A stretch of 64,000 nucleotides of DNA, taken from NCBI RefSeq assembly GCF_003583725.1, contig NZ_QXTF01000003.1, positions 62,001 to 126,000 on the forward strand. Direction: 5' to 3'. Positions within the stretch are counted from its first letter, which is position 1, and every line of letters begins with the position of its first letter. A program made the translations under genes and the position numbers. This document shows positions 44,680 to 53,159 of this stretch, in pieces. The notes below the pieces were generated by a model, which made no database searches, was not told where the DNA came from, and was given only the letters and a program-made list of their open reading frames with translations. The DNA comes from Sphingomonas edaphi (GTDB lineage Bacteria > Pseudomonadota > Alphaproteobacteria > Sphingomonadales > Sphingomonadaceae).

Positions 44680-46265
44680 CCGCCGTTAATCCTTCGGGCT
44701 GGCGTCCGTCTTCGCCGGCGACCTCTGGAAGCGAAATGCAGCCGACCGTTACCGGCAACCGCGCCCTCATGCTCGAAGAGCCGCTGCTCTTCGAAATCGG
44801 CAGCCGCGACCAGACCGGTGTCGATATCGAGCAGCGTGAAGGCGGCAATCGCCTCGGCGGCCTTGAACGTAGCGGGATTGACCTGCCCGGCCTCAGCGAA
44901 CCGGAAGCGGTGCGGCACTACACCCGGCTATCTCGGCAGAACTATGCCATTGACCTCGGTCTGTTCCCCCTCGGCTCGTGCACGATGAAGCATAATCCGC
45001 GCCTCAATGAGAAGATGGCGCGGCTGCCGGGCTTCGCCGACATTCACCCGCTCCAGCCGCAGGAGACGGTTCAGGGCGCTCTGGAAGTCATCAACCGGCT
45101 GGCCTTCTGGCTGATTGACCTGACTGGCATGCATGGCGTCGCCATGTCGCCCAAGGCCGGCGCGCACGGCGAACTGTGCGGCTTGCTCTGCATCCGCGCC
45201 GCGCTCGAAGCTCGTGGTGATGCGCGTCAGGTGGTGCTGGTGCCGGAGAGCGCCCATGGCACCAACCCGGCGACCGCCGCATTTTGCGGCTACCGGGTTG
45301 AAAATATCCCGGCCACGAAGGAAGGGCGCGTCGATCTTGAGGCGCTCAAAACCCGGCTCGGGCCGGACGTCGCGGCCGTGATGATCACCAATCCCAACAC
45401 CTGCGGCCTGTTCGAGCCGCAGATGAAGGAGATCAGCGACGCGGTCCATGCGGCGGGCGGCTTTGTCTATTGCGACGGCGCCAACTTCAACGCGATCGTC
45501 GGCAAGGTGCGCCCAGGCGATCTCGGCGTCGATGCCATGCACATCAACCTGCACAAGACCTTCTCGACGCCCCACGGCGGCGGCGGTCCCGGCTCCGGTC
45601 CGGTCGTCCTGTCGGAGGCCCTGTCGCCGTACGGTCCACTACCGTTCGCCGCGAAATATCCGGACGGAAGCTTCAAGATGGTCGAGGAAGAGCATGCGGG
45701 CGAGGAGCATCCCGACGCTTTTGGCCGGATGGTCGCATTCCACGGTCAGATGGGAATGTTCACCCGTGCTTTGACCTACATCCTCAGCCACGGCGCTGAT
45801 GGGTTGAAGCAGGTAGCGGAAGACAGCGTACTTAATGCCAACTATCTGCTACGTAGCCTCGACGACGTGCTCGACGCTCCATTCGGCTTCAGTGGTCCGT
45901 GCATGCATGAGGCGATCTTCAGCGATAAAGGCTTCGCCGACGGCTTCTCGACACTCGACGTCGCCAAAGCGCTGATCGACGAGGGTTTCCACCCGATGAC
46001 CATGTATTTCCCACTAGTGGTGCATGGCGCGATGCTGGTCGAACCGACCGAGACGGAGTCGAAAGCGAACCTCGACCAGTTCATCGCCGCGCTTCGCTCG
46101 ATTGCCGAAAAAGCCAAAGCTAGCGATCCGTCACTCAAGGCTGCGCCTGTTTATGCGCCGCGTCGCCGTCTCGACGAGACGCTGGCAGCGCGCAAGCCGA
46201 TCCTCGCCTACAAGACGCCGGCGCCTGACGGCGTCAGCGCTGCGCCGTTGGCGGGCGGCGGCTGA
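44676..46265 (+). CDS. gcvPB: glycine dehydrogenase (decarboxylating) subunit 2
   Basis: The PLP-bearing half of the split P protein, 529 residues. The cofactor lysine is in HINLHKTFSTPHGGGGPGSG. LGSCTMKHNPRLNEKMARLPG and ESAHGTNPATAAFCGY are family hallmarks. The GTG at 44676 has a perfect AAGGAGGT 6 bases upstream; a GTG at 44670 overlaps that site and is less likely. It follows gcvPA with a 4-base overlap and is followed with one-base overlap by a DUF4281 gene. Confidence 0.94.
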   Translation: MTAVNPSGWRPSSPATSGSEMQPTVTGNRALMLEEPLLFEIGSRDQTGVDIEQREGGNRLGGLERSGIDLPGLSEPEAVRHYTRLSRQNYAIDLGLFPLGSCTMKHNPRLNEKMARLPGFADIHPLQPQETVQGALEVINRLAFWLIDLTGMHGVAMSPKAGAHGELCGLLCIRAALEARGDARQVVLVPESAHGTNPATAAFCGYRVENIPATKEGRVDLEALKTRLGPDVAAVMITNPNTCGLFEPQMKEISDAVHAAGGFVYCDGANFNAIVGKVRPGDLGVDAMHINLHKTFSTPHGGGGPGSGPVVLSEALSPYGPLPFAAKYPDGSFKMVEEEHAGEEHPDAFGRMVAFHGQMGMFTRALTYILSHGADGLKQVAEDSVLNANYLLRSLDDVLDAPFGFSGPCMHEAIFSDKGFADGFSTLDVAKALIDEGFHPMTMYFPLVVHGAMLVEPTETESKANLDQFIAALRSIAEKAKASDPSLKAAPVYAPRRRLDETLAARKPILAYKTPAPDGVSAAPLAGGG

Positions 46266-46723
46266 TGTGGGATTCGATCTTCGTCCTGGTCAACGTCGTC
46301 GCCATGGCGGCTTGGGCGATGCTCGCTTTCCTGCCCCGCAGACCGATCGTCATGGCGATGGTGCTGTTCCTGGGCGTCGGGCTGCTGTGTCTCGCCTACC
46401 TGCTTATGATCGTTGGAATGCACGCTGGCATGGTCGACGCCAATCGACTGCCGGGAGCGCCGCCGCCCAACTTCCTTGATTATAACATCGCCGGCCTGCG
46501 CAATCTGTTCATGAGCGATGGCGGCGTGGTCCTCGGCTGGACTCACTATCTGGCGTTCGACCTGTTTGTTGGGCAGTGGATAGCACGCGACGCGGATAAC
46601 AAGGGTTTCCACCGGCTGGTCCAGCTGCCGTTTCTCTTTCTGACACTGATGGCGGGGCCGGTCGGACTGCTCCTTTGGCTTCTGGTACGCGAACGGCGCG
46701 CCCGCGCCGCTTCCAGGGACTGA
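46265..46723 (+). CDS. DUF4281 (ABA4-like) membrane protein
   Basis: A 152-residue protein with four membrane helices. GWTHYLAFDLFVGQWIARDA is the diagnostic stretch of DUF4281, the family containing plant ABA4, which acts in the synthesis of the xanthophyll neoxanthin. The N-terminal helices are VLVNVVAMAAWAMLAFL and LFLGVGLLCLAYLLMIVG. Its ATG shares a base with the gcvPB stop (TGATG), so it is coupled to the gcv operon. A carotenoid role is only analogy. Confidence 0.8.
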   Translation: MWDSIFVLVNVVAMAAWAMLAFLPRRPIVMAMVLFLGVGLLCLAYLLMIVGMHAGMVDANRLPGAPPPNFLDYNIAGLRNLFMSDGGVVLGWTHYLAFDLFVGQWIARDADNKGFHRLVQLPFLFLTLMAGPVGLLLWLLVRERRARAASRD

Positions 46724-46727
46724 GGAC

Positions 46728-47375
46728 ATGGCAAAGCCGAGTTTTCCGCCATACAATGTCGGTGACCTCGGCGTCGGCGTGAAGCGCGAAGCTCCCGCCG
46801 CCGCAAGGAACGTTGGCCCGATCGGCGATGTGCTCGCCGATTGGCTGCCGCCCTCCGGCATGGTTCTCGAAATCGCCAGTGGCACGGGTGAGCATGCGCT
46901 GGCTTTCGCCCGACGTTTCCCAAACCTTCAGTGGCAGCCGAGCGACCCTGATCCGGAGGCGCGGGCCTCTATTGCCGCTTGGGCGAGCGATGGGCCGGAT
47001 AATCTCCTGCCACCTGTCCTGCTCGACACCAGGGCATCGCAGTGGCCAATTATCCGCGCCGAATCAATTCTGTGCATCAACATGGTCCACATCAGCCCGT
47101 GGGAGTCCGGACTGGGTCTCCTCGACGGAGCGAAAATCCTCTTAGGGCCTGGGACGTCGCTTATTCTGTATGGACCGTGGATTGAGGAGGGCTTGAAGCC
47201 GGCGCCCTCAAATGTGGCGTTTGATGAGAACCTGAGATCGCGCGATCCGCGCTGGGGATTGCGCAAGGTCGAAGAATTCGCCGTTGAAGCGGCGCTACGA
47301 GGCTTCGTGCTGGCGGACCGGCGGCCGATGCCGTCCAACAATTTGATGCTCCGCTTCGTCCGCCAGGATAGCTGA
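46728..47375 (+). CDS. DUF938 methyltransferase-like protein
   Basis: The 215-residue product matches DUF938, a SAM-methyltransferase-fold family of unknown substrate. VLEIASGTGEHALAFARRFP is motif I, WQPSDPDPEARASIAAWA follows, and the core has INMVHISPWE, LYGPWIEEG and DPRWGLRKVEEF. It starts 4 bases after the DUF4281 gene behind GAGGAC and is the last gene of the gcv transcript. Its last 81 bases lie antisense to the end of the convergent PAP2 gene. Confidence 0.85.
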   Translation: MAKPSFPPYNVGDLGVGVKREAPAAARNVGPIGDVLADWLPPSGMVLEIASGTGEHALAFARRFPNLQWQPSDPDPEARASIAAWASDGPDNLLPPVLLDTRASQWPIIRAESILCINMVHISPWESGLGLLDGAKILLGPGTSLILYGPWIEEGLKPAPSNVAFDENLRSRDPRWGLRKVEEFAVEAALRGFVLADRRPMPSNNLMLRFVRQDS

Positions 47376-47969
47376 TCTGCGTCCGACGACGACGGCTAGC
47401 AAGGCAATCAACAATCCGAACGACCAGCCACCGATCACGTCGGTTGGCCAATGTACTCCAAGGAAGGGCCGCGTCGCACCGATGACGAGGCTTGCGGCAA
47501 TGGCGCTTATGAATGCCGCGGAGCGGTGCCGTGCAGGCACGGCGATTAGGGCAACGGCGACGAATACCGCCATGGTGTTGGCTGAATGACCGCTGGGGAA
47601 GCTGGTGCTGTGCGTAACGACAAGATTTTCGTCAAACCACGGACGAGGACGCCCGATGGCAAGCTTCAAGCCGTCCAGTGCCAAGCGTTCACCTGCCACC
47701 GTCAATGCCAGCAAGGCTGCTACTCGAAATTTGCGTTTCCAAGCCAATAATAGCGCTGCAGCGAAGCCAAGTCCCAGCGTCGCGTATACGCTCCCGAGCT
47801 GGGTTACGATGACGGTAAAGCTGACGAATTTGGGATGCTCTTGTCGAACCTCGCCCAGGAGATCGACGATCGCGCGGTCAAAAGCATTGTGTTGCCCGCC
47901 GGTGAATCCTGCCAGCAGGAAGATAGCCAGCAGCGCGACCAGGGTAACGGGATGAAAGATTCTGTTCAT
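47295..47969 (-). CDS. PAP2-family phosphatase
   Basis: A 224-residue membrane phosphatase of the type acting on lipid phosphates. The three motifs are KLAIGRPRP (K-x6-RP), FPSGHSANTMAV, and ATRPFLGVHWPTDVIGGW (the usual Ser of SRxxxxxH replaced by Thr). About six membrane helices are expected. The last 27 codons after the final helix (DEAEHQIVGRHRPPVRQHEAS) run into the convergent DUF938 gene. The overlap seems real because there is no earlier stop in the frame. Confidence 0.88.
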   Translation of the reverse strand: MNRIFHPVTLVALLAIFLLAGFTGGQHNAFDRAIVDLLGEVRQEHPKFVSFTVIVTQLGSVYATLGLGFAAALLLAWKRKFRVAALLALTVAGERLALDGLKLAIGRPRPWFDENLVVTHSTSFPSGHSANTMAVFVAVALIAVPARHRSAAFISAIAASLVIGATRPFLGVHWPTDVIGGWSFGLLIALLAVVVGRRSAILADEAEHQIVGRHRPPVRQHEAS

Positions 47970-48021
47970 TCGATGTTCGCCGTTAAATCAAGTTTTACCG
48001 CTTTGCCTTAGGCATGATGCC

Positions 48022-48423
48022 ATGGACGAGAGCAACAACCCGCAGAATCGCAAATCGCGCCGTTCGAATGTGCTGATGTCTGCCAGCCTTGAGCTGTCGG
48101 GAGCGTCGCTACCGGTGAAATTGCGAAATCTCAGCGCGGACGGGGCGCTGGTCGAAGGCGACAAGCTACCTGTCGAGGGAGCCGAGATCTTGTTTCGCAA
48201 AGGCGACCTCGCTGTTGCCGGCCGCGTCGCCTGGTCCAAGACCCGTCACGCCGGGATCAGTTTTTCGAGCAAGCTTCAGCCTGAACAGGTGATGCGCCAC
48301 ATTCCGACACCGCGCCCGCGCGTGAAACCGGACTTCCGTCGTCCCGGCCTGAAGACGACGAGCCTGTCCGAGCAGGAGCGGCAATTCGGAGAACAGTGGT
48401 TGTGGAACAGCCGGCTGGACTAG
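48022..48423 (+). CDS. PilZ-domain protein
   Basis: A 133-residue single-domain protein, probably binding c-di-GMP. The first arginine cluster is QNRKSRRSNVLMSA (RxxxR), and the second motif NLSADGALVEG fits (D/N)xSxxG. The beta-barrel ends AWSKTRHAGISFSS. A basic/Pro linker leads to a short C-terminal helix. It is divergent from the PAP2 gene and convergent with the next PilZ gene, 2 bases apart. Target unknown. Confidence 0.85.
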   Translation: MDESNNPQNRKSRRSNVLMSASLELSGASLPVKLRNLSADGALVEGDKLPVEGAEILFRKGDLAVAGRVAWSKTRHAGISFSSKLQPEQVMRHIPTPRPRVKPDFRRPGLKTTSLSEQERQFGEQWLWNSRLD

Positions 48424-48425
48424 GT

Positions 48426-49091
48426 TTAGGCTGACTTGGCAGCGGGCCGCCGCGCGGCCTGCTCTTCGCGCTGTACTTTCAACCATTCGACCAACTGTCC
48501 AAGCGGCAGCAGGCGATTGAAAGTTACGCCGGTAAAACCGTCATTATTCCAGCAGGCAACACCGGGCTGCGGTTCGAGGCCGGGCAGGGTCAGTACGATG
48601 TCGCTTCCGCATGGGATGGCCATCTCGCACTGGAGTTTTGCACCGCCCTGAGAGATGTCGTGGGCGCGAACGCGTAGGCTGTTGGCGCCCTCGCGCAGCT
48701 TCGCATGGCAGTCGGTTTCAATCCGCGGCATTCGTGGCCGCGGGCCATTCATCGATGCCGATAGAATTTCGATGACATCGATCGGGTCGTCGAACTCGAT
48801 GCCGTAATAACCGTCCTTGATCCAGCTGACCTTGCCGCGGATCGGCTGGCCGCTTTTCAGTTCGATGGTCAGCTGGGTGCCGACGGCGGCGGTGCAATAG
48901 AGGCGGATCATCATTCCGCCCGCTGAAATGTTGCGGATCAGGCATAGTTCGCGTCGCCCGTCGAGCATGACCGAGCCGACCCGGTAAAGGGTCATGTGCC
49001 GTTCGCCAGTGCGCCGGTCGGACTCATTCGCCGGTGATGGCGGTGCGTCGGACAGGGAATAGAGCGTTGTCTCAGCGGGTTGCGTTTCCAC
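48426..49091 (-). CDS. double PilZ-domain protein
   Basis: A 221-residue protein with two PilZ domains in tandem. The first has RRTGERHMTLYRVG and RNISAGGMMIRLY, and the second PRMPRIETDCHAKL and HDISQGGAKLQCE, so both keep an arginine cluster and the (D/N)xSxxG motif. I chose the GTG at 49091, which has GAGGTGG 6 bases upstream on the minus strand. An ATG at 49235 in the same frame would add 48 residues of unlikely composition. Confidence 0.82.
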   Translation of the reverse strand: METQPAETTLYSLSDAPPSPANESDRRTGERHMTLYRVGSVMLDGRRELCLIRNISAGGMMIRLYCTAAVGTQLTIELKSGQPIRGKVSWIKDGYYGIEFDDPIDVIEILSASMNGPRPRMPRIETDCHAKLREGANSLRVRAHDISQGGAKLQCEMAIPCGSDIVLTLPGLEPQPGVACWNNDGFTGVTFNRLLPLGQLVEWLKVQREEQAARRPAAKSA

Positions 49092-49318
49092 TCGATTCCA
49101 CCTCGGCAAGAAGCTGACGAACGTACCCGGGAATTTCCCGGTTGCCGACGATAAGAACGGATGGATTACCAACAGGTTGACGCCGTGGCCGGTGCTGCCG
49201 GGTTTGCGTCCGAAACGGACACGACCTCCATTCATCGAAGCTGCGTTGCGCGGTTGGTTGCCGAGGCGTAACCTTTTCGACGACGCCGGGTATCGCCCGG
49301 ACGCGGAGCGTTTAAAAG

Positions 49319-50302
49319 ATGAACCTGACGCCTTGGCTTGCCGCCGGCCTGTTGATGAGCGGCACCGCAGTAATCGCCCAGCCCGAGCAGATGGAAAGCG
49401 TTCCGGGAAGCCCGGCGGCGATTGACGGTCAGACTATTACTGACGAAGTGGCTCTGAAGCAGGACGAAGGTCAACGGATGACCGTCGACGTGTCCGTCGG
49501 TGGAAGAGGGCCGTATCGGTTCCTGGTTGATACGGGATCGGAGCGCACTGTCATTTCCCGCCAGCTTGCAAACCGCCTGCATCTCGGCGGCAGCGGAACG
49601 ACGATGCTGCACAGCGTCATCGGCGCAAAGACTGTTTCAACGGTCGATATCCCCTTGCTTCGCGTCAGCACCAAGACGGTGTCGGTCGACAATGCGCCCG
49701 CGCTGGAGGCAGGGAATATCGGCGCCGACGGGATGCTGGGTATCGACAGCCTGCGGGCCCAGCGAGTGCTGTTCGACTTCAGGGCCGGGACAATGTCGAT
49801 CACTCCCTCTGCCCGCTACGCCCGGCCGGCTCAAGAAGACGAAATCGTCGTCCGAGCCAGAACGCGGCAGGGACGGCTTATCTTCACCGAGGCAAAGCTC
49901 GACGGGCAGCCTGTAACGGTCATCATCGACACTGGATCGCAAATCACGATCGGTAATGTCGCGCTGGGCGAGGCGATGGAACGGCGTCGGGCAAAGATCG
50001 AGCCGGAGCCGCTGACGATCCAGTCCGTCACGGGGGACACGATGCAGGCCCGGGTCGCAATGATGAAGGAATTAGACATCGGGCAGGGAGTTGGGCTGCA
50101 CAATGTGGCGGTGGCCTTTGCCGATGCGCATATCTTTCGCAAGCTGCGCTTGAACAAGAAGCCCGCGCTACTGCTGGGCATGAATGCGATGCGCGCATTC
50201 GACCGGATCTCGATCGATTTCGCAGCGAAGAAGGTGCACTTCGTTGTGCCCGAAACTGGAATGCTAGACGATGTTCGGATGGCGGAGCTTCGCCGGTCCT
50301 GA
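49319..50302 (+). CDS. two-lobed retropepsin-like aspartic protease, exported
   Basis: A 327-residue protein with a signal peptide (MNLTPWLAAGLLMSGTAVIAQ). Two catalytic-type motifs occur: FLVDTGSERTVIS with Asp71 and VIIDTGSQITIGN with Asp204. Each is followed by a hydrophobic segment typical of the closing strand (GMLGIDSL and LLGMNAMRAFDRISID). Most bacterial retropepsin-like proteins carry one such motif and dimerise; here both are in one chain, a pepsin-like layout. Function and substrate are unknown. It is a single gene. Confidence 0.8.
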   Translation: MNLTPWLAAGLLMSGTAVIAQPEQMESVPGSPAAIDGQTITDEVALKQDEGQRMTVDVSVGGRGPYRFLVDTGSERTVISRQLANRLHLGGSGTTMLHSVIGAKTVSTVDIPLLRVSTKTVSVDNAPALEAGNIGADGMLGIDSLRAQRVLFDFRAGTMSITPSARYARPAQEDEIVVRARTRQGRLIFTEAKLDGQPVTVIIDTGSQITIGNVALGEAMERRRAKIEPEPLTIQSVTGDTMQARVAMMKELDIGQGVGLHNVAVAFADAHIFRKLRLNKKPALLLGMNAMRAFDRISIDFAAKKVHFVVPETGMLDDVRMAELRRS

Positions 50303-50455
50303 TGCCCCGACGCTCGCGCCCAAGGCGGAGCGGCGGTTCGTAAAGGTCGCGAACGTCGTCGTCCGAAGTGGCGCTGCTGGTTTGGAACCACGGAAATCGA
50401 CGCCCCGGAGGCACAACCTCGGGGCGGTAGGGCAGCGAGATCTTCCGCCGTTAGT

Positions 50456-50752
50456 TTAGCTGGTGCGCTTTGGTTCCGCGCGGTCCGGGGTGCCGCCGCC
50501 CGTGCGGTTGGGTAAGTTGGGCGCATCGCCCTCGTTCGCCTTGTCGCCCTTGTGCACGGAGGTGACCTGCGGGTCGCGGCCTTCGCCGGCGTCGCCGAAG
50601 ACACTCTTCTCTTCATCGCGCTGGCCGATTTCTTTCGCCAGCTCCCCGCCACTGGAGCCGGACTGCGAGGGAGTCGGAAGGTCGTCGTCGCGGTCGAGCG
50701 CCTTGGCGCCGATGCCGGTATTGTTCGAACGGTTGTGGTCGGTGTCGGTCAT
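50456..50752 (-). CDS. hydrophilic disordered protein of unknown function
   Basis: A 98-residue product with no hydrophobic segment and no Cys. It is rich in Asp, Gly, Ser, Asn and Lys (DLPTPSQSGSSGGELAKEIG, VTSVHKGDKANEGDAPN). Such small hydrophilic proteins are often stress-related, but no motif supports that here. Codon pattern and clean borders support a real gene; similar proteins are common in sphingomonads. It is convergent with the aspartic protease. Confidence 0.55.
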   Translation of the reverse strand: MTDTDHNRSNNTGIGAKALDRDDDLPTPSQSGSSGGELAKEIGQRDEEKSVFGDAGEGRDPQVTSVHKGDKANEGDAPNLPNRTGGGTPDRAEPKRTS

Positions 50753-50872
50753 GGCTTTGCTCGTTCACTAACAAAAGAACGAATGGTCCCATGTCGTGGT
50801 TGCGGCGGCTCGTCCGGTATCCATTGCCTTCCGGCCGATGCGCGGGCAGCGTCGCCGCGGGGAGTGGCTTCA

Positions 50873-51043
50873 ATGAAACATTATCGAGTGAACAAGCTGG
50901 CCAAGCCGGGGGGCGACGTCGTTAAAAAGAAGGACATGCTCGCGGCCAGCGACCAGGAAGCGATCCGCACCGCTGCCGACAGCGAGGATTGCCCGGTATG
51001 CGACGTTCTTCGCGACGGCAAGAAGGTGGGGTCCATCTTGTAA
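50873..51043 (+). CDS. 56-residue protein with a CxxC pair
   Basis: A very small product, MKHYRVNKLAKPGGDVVKKK at the start, then EDCPVCDVLRDGKKVGSIL at the end. The CPVC pair could bind metal or take part in redox. GGAG lies at 50861-50864, 8 bases before the ATG. It is divergent from the disordered protein gene by 120 bases. The short length makes this tentative, but the ribosome binding site and the compact amphipathic middle (AASDQEAIRTAADSE) favour it. Confidence 0.6.
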   Translation: MKHYRVNKLAKPGGDVVKKKDMLAASDQEAIRTAADSEDCPVCDVLRDGKKVGSIL

Positions 51044-51500
51044 GCGAACGGACAAGCGCTGACGCCCGGCTCGTTTAATGCCGGTAGATTGCCGAACATG
51101 CCGGCCGCGCTTTTGCTGCAACTACGCGCATCCCAATGTCCGCGCTTGGCCGGCTTTGGTGCGATCTCAAAAGAGCACTCGGATCTTGCTTGGAGCAACC
51201 GTGATGGTGATGAGCGCGGTTGTGATCGTTTTTCGTATCCCGCGCGGGGTAGATGGCAGCGGTCGCGTGTGCGTCACAGTCATCGGCGGTGTGCATAACG
51301 CAGTCCAAGATTAGTCGTTGATCGACCTACTCGGATAGACATGGATAGATCTGTTGCAAGGCGCGTTAAATGGAGCCCGGAACGGGCTGAATGGTGTTTC
51401 GAATCCAGATAAAATCTGGAAGTGTTCACGTTGTAATCATGAGCTTTTTGGCAGGATGCAGAGTTAGCTGAAAAGGCACCCACCAACTAGGAACGGGACC
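51044..51500. other. gene-free 457-base stretch
   Basis: No convincing gene. It contains a long hairpin, GCCGGCC-GCGC (51100-51110) with GCGC-TT-GGCCGGC (51142-51154), and two smaller perfect hairpins, AGCCCG-GAA-CGGGCT (51373-51387) and CCAGAT-AAA-ATCTGG (51405-51419). Base composition turns AT-rich toward 51500, consistent with a promoter or leader for the repeat protein. No T-tract follows any hairpin. Confidence 0.5.
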
Positions 51501-53048
51501 ATGATTAAACATATTCTAGCCGCTAGCGTGGCAATACTTGCTCTAACTGTTCCAGCTGAGGCCGAACGTGGTGAACGACGCGGGCAGGCGGCCGAACGCT
51601 CGCAGCAGGAGCAGAAAGCCAAGGCACATCGCGGTAACAATCAGCGCGTTGAGCGTCGCCAAAACCGCGTCCAGGCGCGGACTCAATCACGTTCATTAAG
51701 GCAAGAGCGATCGATCGAGACGAGATCTCGCAGTTTTGAGGCACGGGCCAACCCGCAGCGGCAGCGAGTTCAGCGCCAGCGGTCGGTCGACATCCGTGGC
51801 CGCAGTCAAAGCCAAGTCGAGCGTCGAGTGCGAAAGCTTGAGTCCCGGCGCGACAGCCGCCGGCAGGTCGAGCGGAGCATTCGGGCGCCTGATCGTAAAG
51901 TGTTCCGTAACGCGCAGCGCGTTCGCTCGGATGAGCGGCGTCAGCTCCGCCGTGTTCAGCAGCAGGACCGGCGCTTGGTCCAGCGAGATTTCAAGAAGTA
52001 TCAACGGCAGGAGCGCAGTGCTGCGCGCTTAGAGGCACGAGGGGCAAGGAAGCATCAGACGGTGCAGCGGGATCGTACGTGGGAGCAGTTGGCCAATCGG
52101 GTAACGCGTTCCGACAAGGATCGGCGCTACCGTCACCAAAAGACGCGCGTTGCGAGGATTGGCGAGCGAGTAAGCCCAGCCTTGTATCCCGACTACGCTC
52201 CCGTTCGCTATTCGTCTTACTATCAGCCGACCCGCGATTTTTATTATCGTTACGACGATGACAATGGCTACATGTATCGGGTTCGGCGGGATAACAACTT
52301 TGTATCGGCCCTGTTGCCGATCTTGGGCGGAGCCTATTCGGCGGGCCGGCCGCTCCCTTATTACAATGATAGTTATTACAACGTGCCGTCGGGCTACAAC
52401 AGCCTCTACTATGACAGCCCGAGCAGCTATTATCGCTACGGGGACGGGGCGATCTACCAGGTTGATCCAACGACCCAATTGATTTCCGGGGTCGTGGCAC
52501 TGCTGACCGGGCAGAGCTTGGGAATTGGTCAGACACTTCCGCGCGGGTACGACGTCTACAACGTGCCTTATAGCTATCGCTCCAGGTACCATGACACTGA
52601 TGACATGTGGTATCGCTATGACGACGGGTACATCTATGGCGTCGATCCGCAATCGCGGCTGATCCAGACAAGCTATCCAGTTTACGGAGGCTATTCGGTC
52701 GGCGAGGCTTGGCCGAGTTATGCTGGCTATGGCTATGATTATGGCGTGCCGGACTATTACGGTGACTTGTATCAATCCCAGCCGGGATACGACTACCGTT
52801 ATGCCAGCGGCGGCATCTATGAGGTCGAACCGCAAAGCCAGCTGATTTCGGCTCTGGTTGCCCTCGTAACTGGGCAGAACTTTGCCGTCGGCCAACATCT
52901 GCCGGTAGGCTACGATGCCTATAACGTCCCGTTCGATTACCGCGATCGGTATTACGACAATGACGAGCATCTCTATCGCTATGCCGATGGTCGGATCTAT
53001 GAGGTGAACCCTGGCTCGAGGCTTATTGAGCGCGTTATCGTCGTCTGA
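51501..53048 (+). CDS. secreted protein with five RcnB-like repeats
   Basis: A 515-residue product. A signal peptide (MIKHILAASVAILALTVPAEA) is followed by about 200 residues that are extremely rich in Arg and Gln (RSDERRQLRRVQQQDRRLVQ). The second half holds five units of about 60 residues, with the core YRY-x-DG-x-IY-x-V-x-P-x3-LI at about residues 248, 310, 370, 431 and 491. Spacers have LPxGYxxYNVPxxYRxRYxD. This core resembles the C-terminus of RcnB-type periplasmic proteins, normally present once. Unit 1 is the most degenerate. The 5' end is AT-richer than its neighbours. Function unknown. Confidence 0.8.
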   Translation: MIKHILAASVAILALTVPAEAERGERRGQAAERSQQEQKAKAHRGNNQRVERRQNRVQARTQSRSLRQERSIETRSRSFEARANPQRQRVQRQRSVDIRGRSQSQVERRVRKLESRRDSRRQVERSIRAPDRKVFRNAQRVRSDERRQLRRVQQQDRRLVQRDFKKYQRQERSAARLEARGARKHQTVQRDRTWEQLANRVTRSDKDRRYRHQKTRVARIGERVSPALYPDYAPVRYSSYYQPTRDFYYRYDDDNGYMYRVRRDNNFVSALLPILGGAYSAGRPLPYYNDSYYNVPSGYNSLYYDSPSSYYRYGDGAIYQVDPTTQLISGVVALLTGQSLGIGQTLPRGYDVYNVPYSYRSRYHDTDDMWYRYDDGYIYGVDPQSRLIQTSYPVYGGYSVGEAWPSYAGYGYDYGVPDYYGDLYQSQPGYDYRYASGGIYEVEPQSQLISALVALVTGQNFAVGQHLPVGYDAYNVPFDYRDRYYDNDEHLYRYADGRIYEVNPGSRLIERVIVV

Positions 53049-53159
53049 GAAACGCGAGGATCAAATCGGCCTATGGCTGTGGGATACGGGTTGCCACATT
53101 AACTTGCAGCAGCCCGTATCCTCTTTCGCGGCAATGAGGATTGGGGCTAGGCATTCAGG

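Noticed and set aside
47983-47997. TTAA-N7-TTTA between PAP2 and PilZ genes, like a CtrA box
   Set aside because: One mismatch in a short motif that also appears by chance elsewhere (TTAA-N7-TAAA at 25956-25970). No other CtrA evidence is in the window.
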